The translations under genes were made by a program, and so were the position numbers. Positions 27,484 to 32,978 of a stretch of 32,978 nucleotides of DNA are shown here, one piece after another. Positions within the stretch are counted from its first letter, which is position 1; each line of letters begins with the position of its first letter. Under the pieces are notes generated by a model. That model ran no database searches. It saw nothing but the letters and a program-made list of their open reading frames with translations, and was not told where the DNA came from. The stretch is from Campylobacter showae CC57C (GTDB lineage: Bacteria > Campylobacterota > Campylobacteria > Campylobacterales > Campylobacteraceae), in contig NZ_AOTD01000160.1 in NCBI RefSeq assembly GCF_000344295.2, forward strand, positions 1 to 32,978. Direction: 5' to 3'.

Positions 27484-27598
27484 TCTTTTCCTTTAAATTT
27501 AGCCAAATCGCGACGCTAGCAATAATGCGGGCGCCGACCGTGCTCGCAATAAATTTTACGCATACCGTGAGGTAACCCCTGGTTCACGCTCGTGCGCC

Positions 27599-27940
27599 TT
27601 ATTTGACGGCGGATTGATTTTTATCCTCGGATCCGTCTGTCCAAGGCCAAGAAGCGCACGGATCTTCGGACCAATAAATCTTTGCGGACGGTTTCGCTCC
27701 CAGCTCATCAAGGCTAATCTTGCCGTCATGATTAGCATCGAGCCTCTTAAATTCCGAGTTTGAGCGTAGATTTAGCTCTGCTCTCAGCCCAGACGGCGCC
27801 TTGCTCGCCATCCACTCCTGCAAGCTCAGTGCGCCGTCGCGATCCTTGTCGTTAAAATCCATAAAATTCGGCACCGGATCGGCGGGATCGCAACCGTATG
27901 CGCCGAAGCATAAAAGTGTAAGTATAAAAATTTTATTCAT
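27599..27940 (-). CDS. Small exported EF-hand protein, possible lipoprotein
   Basis: 113-aa protein of unknown function. A short signal sequence (MNKIFILTLLCFGAYGC) ends at C17; the -3 to -1 residues AYG are not an ideal lipobox, so either a lipoprotein or a Sec-secreted protein is possible. Two EF-hand loops are complete: D31-E42 (DKDRDGALSLQE) and D68-E79 (DANHDGKISLDE), each with acidic residues at positions 1, 3, 5 and 12, or Asn at 3, so calcium binding is likely. AAGGA precedes the ATG. It lies between obgE and fmt, where I recall proB in C. jejuni. Confidence 0.8.
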   Translation of the reverse strand: MNKIFILTLLCFGAYGCDPADPVPNFMDFNDKDRDGALSLQEWMASKAPSGLRAELNLRSNSEFKRLDANHDGKISLDELGAKPSAKIYWSEDPCASWPWTDGSEDKNQSAVK

Positions 27941-28068
27941 TTCGCATCCTTAAATTTTATCTTTTTGCGGCGTTTGCGAGCGATAAAAATAAAATTTAAC
28001 CGCATATACGGGCGGCGCTTAAGGCCTGCGTTCGTCAAAGCCCTCTACGGCGCGGCTTTTGGCGCAAT

Positions 28069-29124
28069 CTACAGCTCCTTTTTAAGCAGCTCAAGCAGGT
28101 TAAATTTTAGCTCGTTTATATTTTGTCCCGTCGCCGAAGATATCGGCATCACAAAAAACGGCTTGGCGGCATCAAATTCATAAATATCTTGCTTAAATTT
28201 CATCTCGCCAGCCGTGCCCGCAAGCCCCAAATGTGATAAAAATGCGTCAAATTTTTCCTGCAAATTTTCTGCCGCGTCCGCGCGGGTTAGAGCGATCGCG
28301 TAGTCTCTTTGCGCTAGCTCGTCGGAAAATTTCGCCGTCTCGGCCCGCAACGCGTCAAACTGCTCCTCAAGGCCGCGGTAGTTAGCAAGATCGAGCATAA
28401 AAAGCAAAATTTTCGTGCGCTCGACGTGTTTTAAAAACTGCACGCCAAGCCCGCGCCCTTCGCTTGCGCCCTCGATGATGCCTGGAATATCGGCCATGAC
28501 AAAGCCGCTGTATTCATCGACCTCGACGAGACCGAGCTTTGGCGTGAGTGTGGTAAACTCGTAGTTTGCGATCTGAGGCTTGGTATTTGAGACGGTCGAG
28601 ATAAGCGTGCTTTTACCGACGTTTGGAAAACCCACGAGTCCCACGTCGGCGATGAGCTTAAGCTCCAGTCGCACCTCGCGCGTTTCGCCTTCGAGGCCTT
28701 TTTGCGCGTATTCGGGTGCTTGATTGATCGAGCTTTTAAAATGCACGTTGCCAAGCCCGCCCTTGCCGCCTTTTAAAAATAGCTCGCGCTGCCCCTCGCT
28801 CGTTAAATCGCAGAGTAGTTCGCCCGTCTCGGCATCCAGCACGGCGGTACCTGGAGGCACGATGAGCTCTAAATGCTCGCCTCTTTTGCCGTGCATCCTG
28901 CGTCCCATACCAGCCTCGCCGTTTTGCGCGCGCATGGCTTTTTTGCCTTTATATGCCGCTAGCGTGTGGGTGTTGTTATCGGCTACGAAATATACATCCC
29001 CGCCGTCGCCGCCGTCGCCGCCGTCTGGTCCGCCTAAAATCACGTGCTTTTCACGGCGAAAGCTCACCGATCCGGCCCCGCCGTGCCCCGAGCTTAGGGT
29101 TAAATTTACGCTATCTATAAACAT
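28069..29124 (-). CDS. obgE: Obg-family GTPase (ObgE/CgtA)
   Basis: Essential GTPase linked to 50S assembly and stress control. The 351-aa protein has the glycine-rich Obg fold (about 1-158, with [14 protein letters not shown]), then the G domain with GFPNVGKST at 165-173, DIPG at 212-215 and the TRAD (NKxD-like) motif. In this last motif the usual NKID reads TRAD, which is common in epsilonproteobacterial Obg as far as I recall. There is a TAAGG before the ATG and a perfect TATAAT 65 bases upstream. It has no long C-terminal extension. Confidence 0.95.
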   Translation of the reverse strand: MFIDSVNLTLSSGHGGAGSVSFRREKHVILGGPDGGDGGDGGDVYFVADNNTHTLAAYKGKKAMRAQNGEAGMGRRMHGKRGEHLELIVPPGTAVLDAETGELLCDLTSEGQRELFLKGGKGGLGNVHFKSSINQAPEYAQKGLEGETREVRLELKLIADVGLVGFPNVGKSTLISTVSNTKPQIANYEFTTLTPKLGLVEVDEYSGFVMADIPGIIEGASEGRGLGVQFLKHVERTKILLFMLDLANYRGLEEQFDALRAETAKFSDELAQRDYAIALTRADAAENLQEKFDAFLSHLGLAGTAGEMKFKQDIYEFDAAKPFFVMPISSATGQNINELKFNLLELLKKEL

Positions 29125-29188
29125 TTTTTGCCTTAGTTTTTAAATTTTATTCTATTATTTTTAATTCGTTATTTTGCGAGATTTTCGG

Positions 29189-29194
29189 ATTATA
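29189..29194 (-). promoter_or_regulatory. -10 box (TATAAT) before obgE
   Basis: On the minus strand CCGATATAATCCG lies 65 bases before the obgE start, downstream of the rpmA terminator. No clear -35 is visible. It implies that obgE is transcribed independently of rplU-rpmA. Confidence 0.65.
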
Positions 29195-29272
29195 TCGGTT
29201 TATTGATTAAAATTTGATTTGCCGAAAAGTTCAAATGATTTGCCAAGCGTCGTTATTAGGACAATACAAATG

Positions 29273-29292
29273 ATCAAATTTTAAAATTTGAT
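29273..29292. repeat. Perfect 20-base palindrome in the rpmA-obgE spacer
   Basis: ATCAAATTTTAAAATTTGAT is its own reverse complement. It is flanked by a weaker outer pair (GCGTC at about 29248 and GACGC at about 29297), giving a larger cruciform-like structure. It lies upstream of the obgE -10 box, so it could be an operator or simply a symmetric instance of the AAATTT word. The 264-base spacer otherwise contains the rpmA terminator and the obgE promoter and no gene. Confidence 0.6.
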
Positions 29293-29360
29293 AAATGACG
29301 CGACGTTTATTTTTGTTATATAAAAGCTTTTTTAGATTTTAGAAATTTGGGTGGTTTTAA

Positions 29361-29383
29361 AAGAAAAAGGGGGCTTTCGCCCC
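29361..29383 (-). terminator. Rho-independent terminator after rpmA
   Basis: On the minus strand GGGGC-GAAA-GCCCC forms a tight 5-bp GC stem with a GNRA loop (29370-29383), followed by TTTTTCTT, six bases after the rpmA stop. This is the clearest terminator in the window. Confidence 0.9.
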
Positions 29384-29388
29384 AAGGA

Positions 29389-29646
29389 TTACGCAGCAGG
29401 ATAAACAGAAACTTTTTTTCTATTTTTATCTAGTCTTTCGAATTTAACGAAACCGTCGATTAGAGCAAAAATCGTGTGATCTTTGCCTAGGCCGACGTTG
29501 CTGCCCGCGTGAGTAGCGGTACCGCGCTGGCGGATGATGATGTTGCCCGCGCGAACGAATTCGCCGCCGAATTTTTTAACGCCTAAGCGTCGTCCGATAC
29601 TATCTCGGTTATTCTGGGTTGAGCCTTGACCTTTTTTGTGTGCCAT
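29389..29646 (-). CDS. rpmA: 50S ribosomal protein L27
   Basis: The 85-aa protein starts [20 protein letters not shown] and has the [19 protein letters not shown] core, the standard bacterial L27 that reaches into the peptidyl-transferase centre. It has no cleavable N-terminal extension of the Firmicutes type. It starts 11 bases after rplU and ends at a strong terminator. Confidence 0.98.
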   Translation of the reverse strand: MAHKKGQGSTQNNRDSIGRRLGVKKFGGEFVRAGNIIIRQRGTATHAGSNVGLGKDHTIFALIDGFVKFERLDKNRKKVSVYPAA

Positions 29647-29657
29647 TTCTTATCTCC

Positions 29658-29972
29658 TTAAGCTGCGATACTTACGACTTTTACGCGTGTAAACTGTCTT
29701 CTAAAACCGCGTTTTAGTTTTGAGTCTTTGCGTCTGCGTTTTTTGTAAATAACGACTTTTTTATCCTTGCCCTCGTTTACGACTTCAAGAACGACTTTCG
29801 CACCCTTTACGAACGGCGCGCCTACCTTTACTTCACCGTCGTTTACGCACAAAACGTCCGTAATCTCGACTGATGATTTTGCTTCAGCACTGAAATGGTC
29901 AAGCTTAAGATATTCGCCTTCGCTGACGCGATACTGCTTGCCGCCGTGCTTAAATATAGCGTATTTTGACAT
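29658..29972 (-). CDS. rplU: 50S ribosomal protein L21
   Basis: The 104-aa protein starts [17 protein letters not shown] and has the [23 protein letters not shown] signature near the end, so it is a normal L21 that binds 23S rRNA next to L20. The ATG is preceded by AAAGGTAGAG. It is the first gene of the rplU-rpmA pair. An imperfect palindrome lies in its leader. Confidence 0.97.
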   Translation of the reverse strand: MSKYAIFKHGGKQYRVSEGEYLKLDHFSAEAKSSVEITDVLCVNDGEVKVGAPFVKGAKVVLEVVNEGKDKKVVIYKKRRRKDSKLKRGFRRQFTRVKVVSIAA

Positions 29973-29999
29973 ACTCTACCTTTCTAAAATTTGGTAAGA

Positions 30000-30016
30000 C
30001 CAAAAAGCGCTTTTGG
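30000..30016. repeat. Hairpin-forming palindrome in the rplU leader
   Basis: CCAAAAAGCGCTTTTGG is symmetric except for one extra A, with AAAAGCGCTTTT as a perfect core. It is about 28 bases upstream of the rplU start codon, close to the ribosome-binding site, so it could form a leader hairpin involved in feedback, or end transcription of the upstream gene. No promoter with a good -10 was found in this 101-base spacer. Confidence 0.4.
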
Positions 30017-30073
30017 ATTTCAAAAGACTTGGGGAGCTTTGTTGGTTGTAAGAGACGGATGATACCCAAAAAT

Positions 30074-31072
30074 TTATAAATTTTGGTTTAATGTCCTAGC
30101 TTTTAAAATTTCATCCGCCAAATTTTCGACCATCGTATCGTGATCGAGGAAATGTATTTGATCGCTCGGCGAAGGCCCGTCAAAAGGCTGATGAAGAACT
30201 GTTTTAGCCGGCGGCGCGTTTAAAATTTGATTAAAAACGTCAAATTCCGGCGGAAAGCTGAAATATAATTTGGGCTGCGCCGATTCGCCGCTCAAAAGCC
30301 TTTTTGCGTAAATTTCGCTGAAATTTTTAGCTTTCGGCAAGCTAATGCGCTCAAAAATCTCAAAAGGCAAGAGATGATGCGCCAAGGCGTAAAGTCCGTG
30401 CGCGAAAAAACTAATCCTCTTTTCAAATTGCGGCGCGGCGGTTCTAGCGACTTTTACGCAAAAATTACTCAAACTCTCGCTCATCGCGGCCGCGTCTTTT
30501 TCGTGCAAGGCAAGGATGAATTTTACCGCTTCTCTTTCGTTTATCGGCTTTTTGGAGTCTGCAAATCTGCGCGCTTTTTTCAGTGCGGGCTCGAGCGATT
30601 TTTTATCATCCCATAGCAGCGCCGAAACCAGATCGCTCATCACGCACAAAAATCTATAACCGTTCGTGCTGGGCGGCATAGAGTGCGTCATTACGTTTTT
30701 CGCGCCATCCATGTCGCCGCAAGCCAGCGCAAGAAACGTATGTATCAGCCTCTCGCACTGATCGTATCCGCCCTCGCAGCCCGGCAGCAGCTCGTTTCTG
30801 GCGTACTGAAAAACAAGATCGTTTAGAGCCTCCACATCGCCGCTTTCTATACATTTTTCGAGCCAAATTTCATAAGGAATTTGCGGTATCGAAAAAGCCA
30901 TCAGTTTTATCAGCTCGCATAAAAACTTGCGCTCGCTCAAATTTTTCTTTTTTAGCTTGGCTAAAACTTCGCCGCACTCGTCCAAAAGCAGCTCGGTTTC
31001 GCTTTTTTGCGATTTTTTAGATTGTGAAAATTTGCGGGAATTCTCCTGCGAGTCTTGCAAAAACGTTTTCAT
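30074..31072 (-). CDS. Uncharacterised helical protein, possibly Imm49-like
   Basis: 332-aa soluble protein with no signal peptide or membrane segment. After a charged Ser/Lys/Gln-rich leader (1-25) the sequence is almost entirely alpha-helical, with features such as FLALACGDMDGAKNVM (about 111-126), a following helix pair and a KFILALHEKD segment (about 184-193). This pattern reminds me of the Imm49 family of polymorphic-toxin immunity proteins, but I cannot confirm it. The ATG is supported by AGGAAG seven bases upstream, although it overlaps the end of the upstream broken gene by 56 bases, so the two were probably translated together. Function unknown. Confidence 0.75.
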   Translation of the reverse strand: MKTFLQDSQENSRKFSQSKKSQKSETELLLDECGEVLAKLKKKNLSERKFLCELIKLMAFSIPQIPYEIWLEKCIESGDVEALNDLVFQYARNELLPGCEGGYDQCERLIHTFLALACGDMDGAKNVMTHSMPPSTNGYRFLCVMSDLVSALLWDDKKSLEPALKKARRFADSKKPINEREAVKFILALHEKDAAAMSESLSNFCVKVARTAAPQFEKRISFFAHGLYALAHHLLPFEIFERISLPKAKNFSEIYAKRLLSGESAQPKLYFSFPPEFDVFNQILNAPPAKTVLHQPFDGPSPSDQIHFLDHDTMVENLADEILKARTLNQNL

Positions 31073-31630
31073 CTACATACTTCCTATTTTTATTTATTTT
31101 ATCAAAAACTTCTTGCGCCTGGGGCAAATGCGCGCCGTATCTAGCTAGATAGAGCCAGTCTAGCCCTTCGCACGGCGTTTTGGCAAGCGCCTTGCCGCCT
31201 TTAGTAGCCCTGGCCGAATACTCCAAAACAAAAGGCAAAGCCGAGTGCGCCGCGCGTCCTCTTTATAAAAAATCCCCGTCATCGCGTAAAATTTAGCGCA
31301 GTACTCTTTGCTAACAAGCAAACTCGCCAAAAAGCCGTTTTCGCCGCCGCCTGCTAAAAACGCGATCGTTAGAGCCGCGCTACCTTGCACGTCTATGCTT
31401 TTAAATTTGACGGTGCATTTTAGAGCAGGTATCGCACGCACCGTGCTTAGCTCGCGCAGAGCGACGGCGGCCCAAAGGAGGTCAAATTTATCCTGAGAGC
31501 TTTGCAAAACATCTATCAAATTTGACTCGTCGTAGGGGATTTTGCGGCTTTTAAAGTGATCCGCGGCAGCCTCGTTGCGCGCCTTCATCTGCCCAAACCA
31601 CTCGCTTACGTGATCGTCAAGCTTTTGCAT
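31017..31630 (-). pseudogene. Helical-repeat (HEAT-like) protein gene broken by a frameshift
   Basis: The frame starting at ATG 31630 (AAGGA upstream) reads 119 or more natural-looking residues, with HEAT-like helices (LLWAAVALRELSTVRAIPALK, GSAALTIAFLAGGGENGFLAS), and then turns into an unlikely Arg/Leu tail ending at 31160. A second frame, one base back, continues the helical sequence (HSALPFVLEYSARATKGG) to a stop at 31017. Adding one base between about 31262 and 31245 (a GC-rich stretch) would give one 204-aa protein. A TAA in the second frame at 31263-31265 rules out an earlier shift. It may be a true mutation or a sequencing error. Function unknown; it precedes and overlaps the 332-aa gene. 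Confidence 0.75.
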
Positions 31631-31652
31631 TTTATTCCTTTAAATTTAGGCA

Positions 31653-31658
31653 ATTGTA
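31653..31658 (-). promoter_or_regulatory. -10-like box (TACAAT) before the helical-repeat gene
   Basis: TACAAT on the minus strand lies 23 bases before the ATG at 31630, in the 89-base spacer shared with flhB. The two divergent -10 boxes are 25 bases apart, so the promoters overlap upstream of their -10 regions. Confidence 0.45.
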
Positions 31659-31683
31659 GCGTAAAATTTAACCTCGTTTTAGA

Positions 31684-31689
31684 TATAAT
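31684..31689 (+). promoter_or_regulatory. -10 box (TATAAT) before flhB
   Basis: AGATATAATCGCC lies 31 bases before the flhB ATG, followed by the ribosome-binding site AGGATAG. This fits sigma-70 transcription; no sigma-54 GG-N10-GC pattern was seen. Confidence 0.65.
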
Positions 31690-31719
31690 CGCCCAAATTT
31701 AAGCAAACTCAGGATAGAG

Positions 31720-32796
31720 ATGGCAGGCGAAGACCAAGAAAAAACCGAAGAACCCACCTCCAAAAAAATCGAAGACGCGCGCAAGGACGGCAACGTCCCC
31801 AAAAGCCAAGACCTCGCGGGTTTCGTCACGCTCGCGGTCGCGATCTTCGTCGTGGTGGCGCTTCTTGGCTTCATAGGCGATCAGTTTTTCACGCTATATA
31901 ACTACTATCAGGGTCTCATCGGCCAGGAGTTTACGCGCAAACTACTCTTTAACGTCGCGATCACGACGATATTTCGCACGCTGCTCATCATCCTGCCTAT
32001 CGCCGTTTGCATCGCGATCGCGGGCGTCGTCGCTAATCTCATGCAGTTTGGATTTATATTTACGACTAAGCCTTTGGAGCCAAATTTAAACAAAATCAAT
32101 CCGATAAAAGGGCTTAAAAATCTCTTTTCTCTTAAAAAACTGATAGACGGCATCAAAATGGTGCTTAAGGTCACGGCGGTTTTTACGGTCGGGTTTTTGA
32201 TGTTTTTAAGCTTCATCAAAGAGCTGCCGCATACACTTTTTTTCTCGATGGCGGCGCAGCTAGCGTGGCTAAAAGAAAAAATGCTGATTTTAGCTGCCGT
32301 GATGCTAATCGTGATGTTTATCATCGGGCTTCTTGACGTGTTGATCGTGCGTTTTCAGTATTTTCGCGACCTAAGAATGAGCAAGCAAGAAATCAAGGAC
32401 GAATACAAACAGATGGAGGGCGACCCGCAGGTCAAAGGTCGCATCCGCCAGCTGCAAATGCGAGCCGCGCGCAACAGAATGATGCAAAATATCCCGCAAG
32501 CAGACGTCATCATCACAAACCCGACCCACTACGCCGTTGCGCTTCGCTACGACAAAACAAAGGAAAAAGCGCCGGTAATTCTAGCTAAAGGCGTGGATTT
32601 TCTAGCGCTTCGCATCAAGCAAATCGGAGTGAAAAAAAACGTCAAAATCGTCGAAAATCCGCCGCTAGCGCGCGAGCTATACAAGATGTGCGAGGTAAAC
32701 GATATGATACCTTCAGAGCTCTTTCGTGCCGTCGCCGAGGTGCTAAGCTTCGTCTATATGAGCGACAAACAAAAATTCGGCGATAGGCTGAAGTGA
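31720..32796 (+). CDS. flhB: Flagellar type III export switch protein FlhB
   Basis: Inner-membrane component of the flagellar export gate that switches substrate class from rod/hook to filament. The 358-aa protein starts AGEDQEKTEEPTSKKIEDARKDGNVPKSQDL, the conserved FlhB N-terminus, and has four transmembrane helices (near 28-50, 70-100, 135-165 and 185-210). The cytoplasmic domain has the autocleavage motif NPTH at 267-270, cleaved between N267 and P268, and the following HYAVALRYD. Full length. It is the first gene of a plus-strand unit, divergent from the broken helical-repeat gene. Confidence 0.97.
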   Translation: MAGEDQEKTEEPTSKKIEDARKDGNVPKSQDLAGFVTLAVAIFVVVALLGFIGDQFFTLYNYYQGLIGQEFTRKLLFNVAITTIFRTLLIILPIAVCIAIAGVVANLMQFGFIFTTKPLEPNLNKINPIKGLKNLFSLKKLIDGIKMVLKVTAVFTVGFLMFLSFIKELPHTLFFSMAAQLAWLKEKMLILAAVMLIVMFIIGLLDVLIVRFQYFRDLRMSKQEIKDEYKQMEGDPQVKGRIRQLQMRAARNRMMQNIPQADVIITNPTHYAVALRYDKTKEKAPVILAKGVDFLALRIKQIGVKKNVKIVENPPLARELYKMCEVNDMIPSELFRAVAEVLSFVYMSDKQKFGDRLK

Positions 32797-32978
32797 AATT
32801 TAAATTTGACTTTTTGGCTGTAAATTTGAAGCCGAATTCGGAGTCAAGTTTGCGCCGCTCAAATTTGGATAAATTTTAGCATTTTGCCTGCCGAGACCCG
32901 CATCTTTAAAGTGCTAAATTTGGTTTGGTTAAATTTAGCGCTGTGTACTTAATCTTTCTTGTTAAGGGGGAAGGGGCT
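32797..32978. other. AT-rich spacer after flhB, no gene seen
   Basis: The 182 bases to the end of the window hold no coding frame that I can support. They contain seven AAATTT words, a short GGCT/AGCC stem just after flhB, the 10-base palindrome CCGAATTCGG (32832-32841) and a purine-rich end (AAGGGGGAAGGGGCT). No clear terminator or promoter was found. Confidence 0.6.

Noticed and set aside
30926-31148. Plus-strand frame over the start of the 332-aa gene
   Set aside because: No ribosome-binding site and composition (Phe/Ser/Lys) typical of an antisense shadow.
31239-31275. Programmed -1 ribosomal frameshift in the helical-repeat gene
   Set aside because: The TTTTTT run is followed by a TAA in the -1 frame at 31263-31265, and no heptamer in the zero frame fits the X XXY YYZ rule.

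Overview
The window looks like a chromosomal segment of an epsilonproteobacterium, most likely a Campylobacter of the rectus/showae/curvus/concisus type. The evidence is the gene content and order (as I recall, C. jejuni has the same thrB-ylxR-infB-rbfA-rimP, accD-rlmH-dksA-(membrane protein)-dus, rplU-rpmA-obgE, fmt-birA-parA-parB-atp-tol-pal-slyD-fabD-mtnN-ttcA blocks), two ATP synthase b-type subunits, an HTH-less BirA, an MTA/SAH nucleosidase beside fabD, GC content by eye higher than C. jejuni, and a great abundance of AAATTT in the spacers. No database search was run; names rest on recognised motifs and synteny.

Layout. (1) Bases 1-4632, plus strand: 3' part of thrB, then ylxR, infB, rbfA and rimP, overlapping one another: a translation-initiation and 30S-assembly operon. 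(2) 4633-4929: AT-rich spacer with a large inverted repeat and the accD promoter. (3) 4930-9222, plus strand: accD, rlmH, dksA, an unknown two-TM protein, dusB and recO, nearly without gaps. (4) 9223-10666: an accessory-looking island with a dense cluster of CAAATTT motifs, an AT-rich membrane-anchored ankyrin-repeat gene, a possible 46-aa ORF, and an inverted repeat where the two strands converge. (5) 10667-27483, minus strand (read right to left): fmt, birA, parA, parB, all of F1 and the peripheral stalk of ATP synthase (atpF', F, H, A, G, D, C), then tolQ, tolR, tolA, tolB, pal and cpoB, then slyD, fabD, mtnN and ttcA. This is about 17 kb of tightly packed co-directional genes with internal promoter-like sites before parA, atpF', pal and slyD. 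(6) 27599-29972, minus strand: a secreted or lipoprotein-like EF-hand protein, obgE, and the rplU-rpmA pair closed by a clear terminator. (7) 30074-31630, minus strand: an uncharacterised helical protein and, upstream of it, a helical-repeat gene broken by a frameshift. (8) 31720-32796, plus strand: flhB of the flagellar export apparatus, divergent from (7).

The genes are mainly housekeeping: translation, tRNA/rRNA modification, fatty acid synthesis (accD, fabD, with birA as biotin ligase), energy conversion and envelope integrity (Tol-Pal). No phage, insertion sequence, CRISPR array, tRNA or rRNA was recognised. The best candidates for something undescribed are the ankyrin island at the strand convergence, the pair at 30074-31630 (possibly immunity-like proteins of a polymorphic toxin system), the EF-hand protein between obgE and fmt, the TtcA lacking one expected iron-sulfur cysteine, and the recurrent AAATTT motif, which also supplies several TTG start codons.
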